Shown here piece by piece: positions 47,104 to 58,680 of a stretch of DNA of 64,000 nt. The notes under the pieces were generated by a model, which saw nothing but the letters and a program-made list of their open reading frames with translations, did no database searches and was not told where the DNA came from. Each line of letters begins with the position of its first letter. The stretch's first letter is position 1. The stretch lies in the NCBI GenBank assembly GCA_037043455.1, contig JAWPHD010010264.1:31507-95506 (forward strand), given 5' to 3'. The DNA comes from Cyrtodaria siliqua (lineage: Eukaryota > Mollusca > Bivalvia > Adapedonta > Hiatellidae). The position numbers were made by a program, and so were the translations under genes.

Positions 47104-47530
47104 ATGAATTGATTTGAATTGGGGTTTTACGACGCACCAAGACAAACATGTTATTTGGCGCCAACAGGAATGAAATTCGACCCGGCTCACTCTTCATTAA
47201 CATCTAGATAACAATTTGCAGAATGTTCCTAGAACCTTCTTACCTGCAGAACTGCAGAGTTGCTGCAAATTCTCTAGTACACACTCCATGTTTCGTTGGA
47301 GCCACGATCACTGCCACTACTGATGTAGACCTGAAACAATACAGGTTTCATGATGAAAATAATGAACAAAAATGACAAAATTAACATGAATTCGGGGAAA
47401 TTTTACCCCTATGCCTGGATATGCAGTGGTCATATTCTTGCCCGGGAACCACACGGCGTCGACGAAGAAATATCTTTAGGGTGATACCCAGATCACTGTA
47501 CTAACTACTTACCATGGCAACTATTTGTTA
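47104..47530 (-). repeat. SINE-like dispersed repeat, third copy
   Basis: On the minus strand it has GTGGTTCCCGGGCAAGAAT, a middle part, GGCGCCAAATAACATG and the tail TTGGTGCGTCGTAAAACCCC. It aligns in order with 2975-3400 and its duplicate. It carries strong splice-like borders around 47244-47330, discussed under rejected items. Confidence 0.6.
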
Positions 47531-48829
47531 GTATTGGTGCTGTTGTTACAATAACACCTGCTTAGGATATGTATCTAAACAAAGGTTGTGATGTTCTCCG
47601 TACTTGATTGTAATTAACCTAGGATAGCAAGCATCAACCCTACCTTTGCACATGCAAGTGCAAGTGGAATGATTATTACCTAAAAAAGAAGGTGTATTGC
47701 GAAAAAAAAAAGAGAGAGAGAGAGGGAATGTGTGTGGGGGGGGGAGGGGGGAGGGGGATTTAAAGTCCCCCGTGCTATCCACTGCATCAACAGGCTGTAT
47801 GCGCTCAAGCAGGATGACTGCATTAAAATACATACAACTAAAATGTTAATCCGTCATAAAGGTTATATCCAAGAAGCTGGGTTCACAAGGGTCTCTCTTA
47901 TCTAGCAAGTTAGCATCAAGTTCATGTATGTCGAGTTGCATTGCTGTTTTGATAAACTTGGCAATTAATTCCTTGGGATAAAACAGGACAATTAAGGATA
48001 CCCAGTACATATTATCTGGTTTAAATAATATAACTTAATGTGACAATATAACATACATATAAGATGCAAAAAAAATTAAACGCTTCAAGATAAGAATCGG
48101 TACCCAGTGCATCGAGATAGATTACATTTTGTGATCACGGTTAGTTTACTGATGTTTACTCTTAAAGCTATATCCGACATACAGGTGCTACTGCAGTTAA
48201 AGTAGCTATCCCGCCAACAACAGCCACATTTTAAAAAATATGTACATCGTTTCTAAACCTACTGACCATGAGGTATATTATTTACATCGTTTGAGAATCA
48301 AAACTCTATAGATACAATATAAAAAGCTTAAACCAGCCAGACAAAAAAAACAAAAATGGATAATTCATTTTACACTTATTCACTTACGGATATTACAAAA
48401 ACCCATGAATAAACATATACTTTTAAGCGACACATATGAGATGAACACCTGGATAGAGTTTTGATGAACTGTTTTTGTAGAGTAATAATTTGTCGTAATT
48501 TAGCGGGTTATTTTAAAATTTGTATAACAAACACCAAAAAATCAACAGTTAAACCGTAAAATGCCTTTTCTTTTTCTTTCTGTTCTTTTTGCAATTTGTC
48601 GAAAATGCAGTACTACTTTGTGATTTTAGTTCGTGGATTTATTCAATATGCGATTTTTAAACATGGTTAAGTCTTCATAATGGAATACCTTATCAAAAGT
48701 CACATTCTCTATATATTTCAGTTCGCTCAAAACTTTTGAAGTGATTTCATGAAAAGTGTACAACTTCGAGCAATAAACAAGAAACCCACTCGCCTTGTCT
48801 CAAAGTGTTCTCATGTTTTAAGAAACAAC
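47531..48829. other. No gene; purine-rich tract and short dispersed repeat
   Basis: 47700-47760 is a purine tract (A run, then (GA)n, then runs of G) that could form unusual DNA structure. 48447-48513 matches the complement of about 11374-11437. Nothing else is supported. Confidence 0.5.
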
Positions 48830-49810
48830 AACAATTTCTTTATATAAATCTGTAAAACTGTGACCCCCGTAGTGGCCATATTTGACCCCCTTGTCGCCAT
48901 TTGAACAAACTAGGTAGAGGATCATAAACTTATGGTACATGCAAACTATTATTTAGCTTTTGAAGTATCAGGGCAGCTGTTTGAATATGTTTTCCTATAT
49001 AATTCAAGTTTATAGTGTAACACCCGGGACAGGGCCAAATTTGATTCCAGGCTTGATTCAAGGGACACCGTTTAAATTATTTGGTACAGGACAATAATCT
49101 TAAGCTACATGTAGCTTATTACGCCTCTAGCTCTTGTAGTTTCAGAGAAGATGATTATAGACGTTCCTACATACATGTAACAGACATAAACTCCGGGCGA
49201 AATGAGACCATAAGATCACCATTTGAACAAAATAAATTGGTAGAGATCGATACTCTTATGCTACATGCATCGTATTAGACCTCTAGCTCTTGTAGTATCA
49301 GAAAAAGAATATTTTTATGGACTTTCCTATATAACTCTTTGTAAAACTTTAACCCCAGAACCGGGCCATAGTTGGACAAAGAGTCACGATTTGAACAAAA
49401 GTGGTAGAGAACCATAAGCTTGTTCAATATGCAAAATAGTAGAACTCTGGCTCTTGTTTTTTTTTAAAAAAGAGATTTTAAAGATGTTTCTATATGACTC
49501 TATGTAAATATATGACCCCTGGGGCGGAGCCAGATATGAACACAGGGTCAACATTTTAACAAACTTGCTAGTGGACCATAAGCTTATGCTTCATGCATAA
49601 TATGGGACAGTTTTAGGAAAAAATATTTATTTTTAAAGATTTCCTATATAACTGTATGAAAAAATTTTACCCCCGGGGCTGGGCCATATTTGACCCTGGG
49701 GGTCACCATTTTATAAATACTTGGTAGAGGACCCTAAATGTATAATACATGCAAAATATTAGACCTGTAGCCCTTCTAGTTTCAGCGAAAACTAGTTTCA
49801 GCGAAAACGA
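48830..49810 (+). repeat. Degenerate tandem repeat, about 160-bp unit
   Basis: Six units start near 48859, 49027, 49195, 49352, 49512 and 49670. They carry GACCCC(C/T)G, GGGCCA(T/A)A, CATTTGAACAAA, GAGGA(T/C)CATAA, CATGCA and TTCCTATATAACT. They are related to the units at 40430-41060. Confidence 0.75.
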
Positions 49811-49867
49811 GTTTTTAAAGAAACAAGAGTTTTGCTTAAAAGGGGGAGATAACTCTAATAACTGGAA

Positions 49868-52198
49868 TCAGCTACCCTGTTCACACTGCTATCATGGATT
49901 TTTTGTTTCTCGACAAGGTACTCAATAACATGGTACTAGTAAAATTTGTCCCTTGAGATGGTAACACAAAAGTGTATAGCTCACGGTCTATCAGTGTTGT
50001 ATTGGTATTGGCCCTTATCAATGTTGTATTGGTCCTTATCGGTGTTGCATTGGCCCTTATCAGTGTTGTATTGGCCGTCATCAGTGTTGCATTGGCCCTA
50101 TCAGTGTTGCATTGGCCCTTATCAGTGTTGTATTGGCCATCATCAGTGTTGCATTGGCCCTTATCAGTGTTGCATTGGCCCTTATCAGTGTTGTATTGGT
50201 ATTGGACCTTGTTAGTGTTGTATTGGTCCCCATCAGTGTTGTATTGGCCCTTATCAGTGTTGTATTGGACTTCATCAGTGTTTATTGGCCCTTATCAGTG
50301 TTGTATTGGACATTGTTAGTGTTGTATTTGTCCCCTTCATGTTGTATTGGACTTCATCAGTGTTGTATTGGACATAATCAGTGTTGTATCGGTTTTGTCT
50401 ATTATAAGTGTTGTATTGGTCCTTATCAGTGTTGTATTGATATTGGACCTTGTAAGTGTTTTATTGGAACCCATCAGTGTTGTTTTGGACTTCATCGGTG
50501 TTGTATTGGACATAATCAGTATTGTATTGGTATTGTCCATTATAAGTGTTGTATTGGACCTTATCAGTGATGTATTGGTATTGTACCGTGTTAGTGTTCT
50601 ATTGGTCCCATCAGTGTTGTATTGGACTTCATCAGTGTTGTATTGGACATAATCAGTATTGTATTGGTATTGTCCATTATAAGTGTTGTATTGGCCCTTA
50701 TCAGTGATGTATTGGTATTGGACCTTGTTAGTGTTCTATTGGTCCCATCAGTGTTGTATTGGACTTAATAAGTGTTGTATTGGTATTGTTCCTTATCAGT
50801 GTTGTACTGGCCCTTATCAGTGTTTTATTGGCACTTATCAGTGTTGTATTGACTTATCAGTAGTGCATTGGTATTGACCCTTATAAGTGTTGTATTGACC
50901 CTTATCTGTGTTGTATTGGACATCATCAGTGTTGTATTGGACATAATCAGTATTGTATTGGTATTGTCCATTATAAGTATTGTATTGACCCTTATCAGTG
51001 ATGTATTGGTATTGGACCTTGTTAGTGTTCTATTGGTCCCATCAGTGTTGTATTGGACTTAATACGTGTTGTATTGGTATTGTTCCTTATCAGTGTTGTA
51101 CTGGCCCTTATCAGTGTTGTATTGACTATTATCAGTGTTGTATTGTATTGGCCCTTATAAGTGTTGTATTGACCCTTATCAGTGTTGTATTGGACATCAT
51201 CAGTGTTGTATTGGACCTTATCAGTGTTGTATTGGTCCTTATCAGTGTTGTATTGGTATTGGCCCTTATCAGTGTTGTATTGGCCCTCATCAGTATTGTA
51301 TTAGAGCCCATCAGTGTTGTATTGGACATCATTGGTGTTGTATTGGACCTCATCAGTGTTTTATTGGCCTGTATCAGTATTGTACTGGCCCTTATCAGTT
51401 TTATTGACCCTTATCAGTGTTGTATTGGCCCTTATCAGTGTTTTATTGGCCTTACTAGTGTTTTGTTGGCCCATATCAGTGTTGTACTTGCCCTTATCAG
51501 TTTTATTCACCATTATCAGTGTTGTATTGACCTTATCAGTGTTGTATTGGCCCTTATCAGTGTTTGATTGGTCCGTATCAGTGTTGTACTGGCCCTTATC
51601 AGTTTTATTGATCCTTATAATTGTTGTATTGGCATTATCAGTGTTGTATTGGACATCATCAGTGTTGTATTGGACCTCATGAGTGTTTTATTGGCCCGTA
51701 TCAGTGTTGTACTGGCCCTTATCAGTTTTATTGACCCTTATCCGTGTTGTATTGGCCCTTATCAGTGTTTTATTGGCCCTGATCAGTGTTTTATTGGCCC
51801 TGATCAGTGTTTTATTGGCCATTATCAGTGTTGTATTGGCCCTTATCAGTGTTGGATTGGCCCTTATCAATGTCTTATTGGCCCTTATCAGTGTTGTGTT
51901 GACCCTTATCAGTGTTTTATTGGCCCTTATCAGTGTTTTATTGGCCCTTATCAGTGCTGTATTGACCCTTATCAGTGTTGTATTGACCCATATCAGTGTT
52001 GTACTGACCCTTATCAGTTTTATTGACCCTTATCAGTATTGTTTTGGCCTTATCAGTGTTGTATTGGCCCTTATCAGTGTTTTATTGGCCCGTGTCAGTG
52101 TTGTACTGACCCTTATCAGTTTTGTTTACCCTTATCAGTATTGTATTGGCCTTATCAGTGTTGTATTGGCCTTATCAGTGTTGTATTGGCCCTTATCA
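49868..52198 (+). repeat. 2.2-kb array of the 21-bp minisatellite with inverted left flank
   Basis: From 49989 about one hundred units of 21 bp (TTGTATTGGCCCTTATCAG plus TG) run to 52198, with variants (GGACATCAT, GGTATTG, GACCTTGTTAG) in local clusters. The period is seven codons, so both strands stay open and give repetitive false proteins. The left flank (49868-49980; CAGCTACCCTGTTCA, TATCATGGATTTTT, AATTTGTCCCTTGAGATGGT) is the inverted form of the sequence after the small array at 45997-46122. Confidence 0.93.
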
Positions 52199-53221
52199 AA
52201 ATTCAAAATTTGGAATGAGTGTCCCTTTAACAACACATTGTTGTCACTAATAAAAGAACAGGGTTTGACATTAACAGTTGTCCCCTTGTACTGTGCCATG
52301 TAGATTTTACTGGGGACAAGTTAATTGTCCCAGGTGACCTGTCCTACGGACAACTAAATTTTATAACAACAAATGTAAAGTTTGTGACTAAAAAACATCA
52401 AAACATAGGTGAGCACATTGTAAATGACAAATAAAAAACATCTTGTTTTTATTGGTGGAATCTGGGCTGAAAAATATAAAGCCCTGGTGGAATGCAACTG
52501 CGGGAATGTAATGTCACTTTCATGATTGATCTTGTTTTTTGTATCGCTTTTACATGAAATGCGGGGACAAGTAAATTTGACTGGGGACAAGTAAATTGTG
52601 TAAGTTACTTATCCTATGGACATGTTGACAAGTTCCTGAAAAAAGTTAATTTCAATCCCTGAAGAACGTGTCAAATGTTCAGTCAAGCTTTCACAGATAT
52701 ATTTGGTATTTCGAAATGGCCCCGCTGGATCTTTAGAACAAGGGCGTATTGTATTCGTGTAGTTTAAACGCTTTGTTTCGTCCATATCTGTTTTTGCTTA
52801 TCGAACAACCATCTTTATTTGTATTTGTGTCCAATATGATCTCCCCGTGAACTGAACAAGTAATGGACACGTTTTTTTCTTTCAGTTTATCCAATCAGCA
52901 ATTTTAAAATAGCTAATCTATCAATAATTACCATCGTGCTTATTGACAATTGAGCAAAGTTGTTAACTAGCCCATGTTTCGACAAGTAGTTTAGAACACA
53001 ATACACATTAAGCATACGATACTGTGAACGCAATATCGATATAATTTGAAGCATTATAAAATAAGTTCCCAAATGTCTGTAATTGTGTACATTCTATGCT
53101 CTATTATCTTCGCTTTGGTAAATGTATAGAATATTTGAGAACAATGCATTAACACGAAGAGTGGTATGCATTGAATGATAGTATACAACTGTTGAGGTTA
53201 ACATTTTTTATTATATATCCT
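52199..53221. other. No gene seen
   Basis: Contains two short GGGGACAAGT(A/T)AAT-type boxes near 52313 and 52563 and an inverted partner near 52276; otherwise no supported feature. Confidence 0.4.
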
Positions 53222-54062
53222 TTTAAATGTAATGCGTAGTTTTCACTGGCTAAAAGGCAGTAATGCGTAAGCCATTAGTATGAACTATTGACTTTAGAAT
53301 GTTTCCTATCTGGTTCAATCTGGTTTTGCGGTCAATTGTCATTTTTTGCAGGTCAATAGTCGGAGAATGAGGTTACGCTTTCCCATGACGTGACGTCGTG
53401 CATGTAAAAAGTAAGCAAAAAGTAAGCAAACTAATGGAGTTAATACGATTCAATATAATAAAACAACTATCTACTTCTGTTTCAGTAAATAGTTCAAACT
53501 ATTCATCCTTGGGAATGACTATTGACCCTCAGCAGTAAACTATTGAGCAAGGCGATAGTCACTCCCTTGTATGAATAGTTTTAACCATTGGCCCCAACAA
53601 AAGTAGATATTATTATTATATATCATTTTAAATACGTAGTTTTCATTGGCTAAATGGCAGTCACGTGTAAATTATTAGTATGAACTATTGATTTGAGAAC
53701 GTTTCCTATCCGGTTCAGTCTGGTTTTGCGGTCAATGGTCTTTTTTTGCAGGTCAATAGTCTGAGAATGACGTTATGCTTTCCATGACGTGACGTCATGC
53801 ATGTAAACAAGTAAGCAAAAAGTATAAGCAAACTAATCGAGTTTATACGATTCAATATATATACTTCGTCTCAGTCAATAGTTTACTGCTTCGGGTCAAT
53901 AGTCACTGCCTTGGATGAATAGTTTTAACCATAGACCGAAGTAGATCGTTGTATACTATTCATCCTCAGGAGTGACTATTGAGGTCAATAGTCATTCCCT
54001 AGATGAATAGTTTTTAACTATTTACTGAAACAGAAGTAGATTGTTGTATTATATTGAATCGT
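53222..54062. repeat. 402-bp tandem pair with inverted ends
   Basis: GTAGTTTTCACTGGCTAAA at 53235 recurs at 53637 with the following 350 bp (GTTTCCTATC, CAATCTGGTTTTGCGGTCAA, ATGACGTGACGTC). In addition 53443-53510 (GATTCAATATAATA, TACTTCTGTTTCAGTAAATA) is the reverse complement of 53998-54062. Many short CTATTCAT/ATGAATAG and GTCAATAGT words occur in both orientations. Probably a foldback or MITE-like unit that was duplicated. Confidence 0.75.
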
Positions 54063-54088
54063 TTATATATCTTCTTAAAACACATATA

Positions 54089-54354
54089 CGGAGGCCCCGG
54101 GTTCAATCCTCCGTGGTGCCACTGAGTTCCGTCGGTGTGTTGTTGGGGAAGACACTTTTCCTTAGCCTCGTCCGTCGGATGGGGACGTAAACCGGGCGGT
54201 CCCGTGTATCGGTCTATCCTCCGAGCACGTTAAAGAACCATAGGAATCTATTCAAAAATAAGAGTCCCGAATCCTATGTATCCTTCCCCTCTCTCTGGGG
54301 CGGCTCTAAATAACCTGTATTGTGTTGATGAGCCGTTAAACAACATTCAATTCA
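54089..54354 (+). mobile_element. tRNA-derived SINE, 5'-truncated copy
   Basis: Begins CGGAGGCCCCGGGTTCAATC, which includes a canonical B box, and runs through CCTTAGCCTCGTCCGTCGGA, GGGACGTAAACCGGGCGG and GGGGCGGCTCTAAATAACC to the tail GATGAGCCGTTAAACAACA and CAATTCA. It matches 62361-62674, which has the fuller 5' head. Confidence 0.85.
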
Positions 54355-55923
54355 CTAGAAGGTATACTTATTTTAATCCAGTTTATTGAAGACGATCTAT
54401 TATATCAAAGTAGAACTGATCACCAAAGCATAACCCAACGAATCACAAAGAAACATGATTAAAATATCCCAATTCCTTTATACTGGTAGTAGTTAAGTTA
54501 TTAATTTCACGGTTTACTTCTGTGTTTCTTTAATCTCCTGAAACTGCTTTGTCGTAAGAAAGATCATGTCTCTAATCTAAATCACTGAATATATTGTCGG
54601 ATCTTCTTAAGATACATTGACAATTCAGACCAAATAACGAATATTTCAAATATACTCTACAGTTAAAAAAAACAAGAATTTTTCAACCTATCACCCCTTC
54701 GAACCCTCACAAACAAATAATAGTACTAGACTACGAAGAACCGACACCACGACCTTAAATTTTAGTAGCGATTGCTTTTCATACAGATTTAAAATTTCTA
54801 TAACGTTCATAAATCTATTATGTTCCTATACTTAAACAAACAGTTAAAATGAACAGAATTACGTTTGCCATAACCAATAAGCAGTATTCAATAAAAAGGT
54901 GAGACACGTTGAAGGCGAGACTAACAATTTGATTGTGTTATCTGTTTAAAACTTCATATTTTTTTCTTCTTTTTCAAATGACTATAACATTATAGCCCTA
55001 CATACGTCATCAACAAGAAATGCATGAGTAATGTCATTGTGACAAATGTAATACAATATAACCATACATAAATATAACCTTAAATATATTGCATTGTGTG
55101 ATTCTTATTGTACAGCCTCATATTTGGTTTGTAACCAATGGTATCGTTTGTGATTGAAGGGATATAGTGTTTTGCTATTGAAAAGTTTAAGTATGGCAAA
55201 CATAACTGAAATAAAGGGACACTCGGTGTGCATAGACGGAAGGTGATATTTAGTCTTGCCTGTATACATATATCGTTTATATCATTAAAATATACTGCCT
55301 GCATCGTTGAAGATTCGGCTATCAGACATAAAATATATCAAAAGGAGAGAAACATTGTCCTATAGAAGTAGATATAAATGCAGATTTCAATGACCACAGT
55401 CAACCAAGAACACACAAAGTCACAACACCCACAATAACAAATAGATCATATGACTTCGGAATTTGAATTTCCTATTGAACTATTATAGTTTCGGAACAAT
55501 GACAATATTAACGTGAAATACTTGACTAAGTGTCATGTTTCCTTATGTTTGTTTTGTTAGCCATATTCTCGTGATTAATTACAACTGTACGTCTTGAGCT
55601 AATCACAAACACAGTACAAACACGGGGAAGCAAATGTTTGTCTTGCCTTAACTATATTCTAAATACTTGGCTGATATTTCGATTAAAAGGAACGCGATGT
55701 CGTCATCCATGGTATTTTTTAGTTCGTTTTAGAACTTATTCACATGTGTATGGCATTTGGTTACGACATTAAATTGAACTTTTCTTATAAGCTCAACATT
55801 TTAGATTTATTTATTGCACTGTGTTTTGTCTACAACATATTCCGTTAGATAGAAAGTTAGCAGTTAAGAAAAGTAATTTCGCAAATTGTGTACATACTAA
55901 TGAACTGATGAACATGAACTTAC
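54355..55923. other. AT-rich sequence, no gene supported
   Basis: Nothing recognisable. It borders the possible exon at 55924-56003 and may be an intron if that exon is real. Confidence 0.4.
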
Positions 55924-56003
55924 TGCGTAATGTAGCAGTCACACTAAAACAGCCCGCATGTGTCATTCCTTCTTTTTGTTCCATTGCTCCTCGATAGGAG
56001 GCC
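55924..56003 (-). CDS. Possible internal exon, weak
   Basis: On the minus strand an 80-nt open segment follows a possible acceptor (GGCTTTGTGTAGTAG, 56004-56018) and ends at TTACGCA|GTAAGTTC, a strong donor. It encodes ASYRGAMEQKEGM then THAGCFSVTATLR, which looks protein-like. The acceptor could also be the first of the two TAGs (exon top 56006). I do not recognise the product and found no partner exon. Confidence 0.3.
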
Positions 56004-56109
56004 CTACTACACAAAGCCAAGTCGAAACACTATAAAAATAAAGCCAGTATGTATGCTCTTGACGTTACTAATTAGTATTCAAATGTTTTAATTGGAAATG
56101 GTTATGTCA

Positions 56110-56620
56110 AAGTGATCCAGACGCAAATATTGTGCACTTATTGTGTCGATTCTAGAACATATTCTTGCTTGTAGAGTTCAGAAATGGTACCAAAGTAGAC
56201 AATGTCAAGGGAGGCCTCAAGTTGTTTATCACTATTTAATAAAAACAATCTGAAATCCTTAAATTGATTTAAGGTACTCAAATAAAATAAGTATGCACAT
56301 CTCCACTTGATATCGATACTTCCTAGCAAGTTTCAATACATTCTAACAAGGAGTTTTAGAGAAATATAGCCCGGACAAGAATTTCGTATTATATATATGT
56401 ATATTAGAAATACAAAGGGCCATAACTCAGTGGAAATTTATCGAACCAGAAAGTCATGACAGTATGCGCATGTCCACTCGATATTGATACTTCCTAGCAA
56501 GTTTCACAAAATTCTAAGAAGTTATTGAGAAATAGCCCGGACAAGAATTGCGTCTATGGACAGACGTACAAGGTGATTCCAGTATACCCCTCCCATTTTG
56601 TTCCAGCAATGTATAAACAA
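56110..56620. repeat. Diverged 180-bp tandem repeat
   Basis: CCACTTGATATCGATACTTC and AGCCCGGACAAGAATT at 56303-56383 recur at 56475-56547. I recall this GCCCGGACAAG unit as frequent in bivalve DNA (unverified). No gene. Confidence 0.65.
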
Positions 56621-56815
56621 AATAAATCAACTTTTAAATTAGTTCACACACACATTTGTTAATTTTTACGGTCCAATTTCATTCTGATTCATTTTAGTGT
56701 AACATTTTCATCTAACGGGCATGTCAGCTTGCAAAATTTACATGCCCGACTTGATTTTTACTGACCGCGGGCTTCGGGCTACCAGCTGAGCTGATTTCGA
56801 AGACTGTTGGTTTTT

Positions 56816-57390
56816 AGCTCTACTGATCAGAGATGTTTTTAGCTCTACTGATCAGAGATCAGCAGATCTTATGCCGTTGTGCGGCGTCCGTCGTCCGTCC
56901 GTCTGTCCGTAAACTTTTATTTGTAGCGACTACTGCTCTGAAACTACTGGATAGATATTCATGAAACTTTATAGAAATGTTGCCCATGAAGTCTAGTTGA
57001 TCGTAGCAAAAATTCGTGTTGATGTGAAATCCAAGATGGCCACCAAAGCTAAAAATAGATTTTTAAAATACAAGTTTGTAGTGACTACTTCTTGAAAACT
57101 ATAAGTGATATTGATATGGGACTTTTTCTAAAATGATCAGCATGACATGATGTTGGTCCTTGTCAAAAACCATTTTGATTCAACTTTAAACATGGCTGCC
57201 AGTGGCCATCTTTGTTTACATAGAGTTATATAGTAAAAACTTGTAGCGACTACTCCTCTGAAACTACTTGGCAGATTTTCATGAAACTTTTCAGGAATGT
57301 TGCTCTTGATGTCTAATTGATCCTAGCAAAATTTCAGGTAGGCCGGAAATTCAAGATGGCCACCATGGCTAAAAATAGATTTTCAAATAA
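56816..57390 (-). repeat. Hairpin-headed 320-bp repeat, with duplicated head
   Basis: The 29-nt head hairpin is at 56841-56869, followed by CGTCCGTCGTCCGTCCGTCT, then the family body (GTAGCGACTACT, CCATCTTTGTTTACATAGAG). Directly in front is a truncated second head (56816-56834). The right end fades near 57390 and no inverted partner end is present. Confidence 0.75.
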
Positions 57391-57411
57391 TTGACAAATA
57401 ATGGGTAGTAC

Positions 57412-57620
57412 TACTTCTGGTTGACCAGGTGTCACAATAATGTGACTGCGTGGGGTATCATGTACAATGGCTGGTATTCCAGTGTGGCAGAACTATATCT
57501 GCTTCAAGTAGACTAGATAGATACATTGCACTACACACAATCACTCATAGACAGTCTACACTCCACTGTGCATAGTTGTACCATGATTCTCTGGTGGCAA
57601 TCAGGTCGGAGGAACTATAA
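57412..57620 (+). repeat. Probable SINE-like repeat
   Basis: CTGGTTGACCAGGTGTCACA then ATGTGACTGCGTGGGGTATC resembles a head seen in lophotrochozoan short repeats (from memory). No second copy lies in the window, so this rests on recognition only. Confidence 0.35.
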
Positions 57621-57657
57621 TCCTTAGAATCACGCACGCACTCAATCACACACTAAA

Positions 57658-57860
57658 TGTCTGCAACCACAAGGTCAAGGTCACACACTTGGAAGTTTTG
57701 CTTAGGTATGCTTTGTGTAAAATGTTATATTTTCGCTCATATTTTCAAAATGAAAATACTTCCATGTTTTATTTCTTGATTACTAATACTAACATCATAT
57801 TTCCGATCACCTGCGACCACAAGGTCAAGGTCACACTCTTGGAAGTTTTGCATTTAGTGG
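57658..57860 (+). repeat. Two units with CCACAAGGTCAAGGTCACAC
   Basis: CTGC(A/G)ACCACAAGGTCAAGG and the following CTTGGAAGTTTTGC occur at 57661 and 57808. Short dispersed repeat just upstream of the exon at 57933. The 71-codon frame over it is incidental. Confidence 0.7.
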
Positions 57861-57932
57861 AGGCATTAATTGGCTATTCAACATTTCTGGTATTAAATGT
57901 GTAATAAATTCTCTTTTTATATGTTTATATAG

Positions 57933-58051
57933 GACCTACACTTCTCCAGAGAGAAACCAACAATGGGAATGGTGGTAGTGTTTTCATAATACCCTCGTAC
58001 ACTGTTCAACTGTGGCTGAACCATGGGGTTGACTATTTCCTATTCCAAAAG
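57933..58051 (+). CDS. Probable internal exon of an unrecognised host gene
   Basis: A 119-nt segment is preceded by a T-rich tract and acceptor (CTTTTTATATGTTTATATAG) and followed by AAAAG|GTAATT, a near-consensus donor. Two frames are closed. The third is fully open and encodes PTLLQRETNNGNGGSVFII then PSYTVQLWLNHGVDYFLFQK, which is not repetitive and has a balanced composition. The exon begins after the first codon base (phase 1) and ends at a codon border (phase 0). It lies between dispersed repeats, as exons in large mollusc introns do. I cannot assign the protein; no adjacent exon was found within the window. Confidence 0.5.
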
Positions 58052-58341
58052 GTAATTTTCAGATTTATGTTTTAAACTATTTCAATGTCAAGAGTGATTT
58101 TAGTAAATAAAAACAGTAATTTGGTGTGTTTTATATTACGGCAAGTCTGCAATACAGATGTGGAGGCATTTAGTGTTTAGTATGAGCATCCCTCTGTTGC
58201 CAGGTCATATTTTGGTTTCCATGCAATAACTTTTATTAGGATAAATTGGATGGACGGACAGACAGACGGGTGGATGGTTTACAAACAGTAAAGGCAGTAT
58301 TAAACAAATAGCAGTTAAATAAATTCGAATATTATGGATTA

Positions 58342-58655
58342 GGCCAGATAGAAAAATACCTGTGTTTCTGGTTACTCGGTTGAAAAAATTAGGGTAGGTA
58401 GGTAGGCATTTTTTTTTATTTTTTTTTTATGGATGTCAAAACTAATCGGATTCTATTGTAATATATATAGCATCTTTGCTAGGGGCTTAATTAAGTTTTA
58501 ATTCAAGAATACTTAAAACATGTTTGTTTTCAACAAATAACACGGAAATCTTTTCATTTTTTTTTTATTTTTTTATGATAAAAAAACTGTAGGGTCGGCG
58601 CCAAAAAATAGGGACGGTCGGGTAACCAGAAACACAGGTAATTTTCTACCCGGCC
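58342..58655. mobile_element. MITE of the GGCC-ended family, copy 3
   Basis: The ends GGCCAGATAGAAAAATACCT and the complement of AGGTAATTTTCTACCCGGCC form inverted repeats of about 37 bp including TGTGTTTCTGGTTAC. TTA lies directly outside each GGCC and may be the target duplication. The interior is T-rich with GGTAGGTAGG and AGGGTCGGCGCC. Confidence 0.88.
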
Positions 58656-58680
58656 TTAACATTTTTTATATAGTCCATTT

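Noticed and set aside
47244..47330. An 87-nt minus-strand segment with a strong acceptor (TTTCAG), a strong donor (CAG|GTAAGA) and an open frame
   Set aside because: It lies within the SINE-like repeat also found at 2975-3400 and 22066-22440, where the splice sites and frame are not kept, so it is probably not a host exon.
49972..52303. Open frames of 60-206 codons over the 21-bp array
   Set aside because: The period is seven codons and the translations are 7-residue repeats in all frames.
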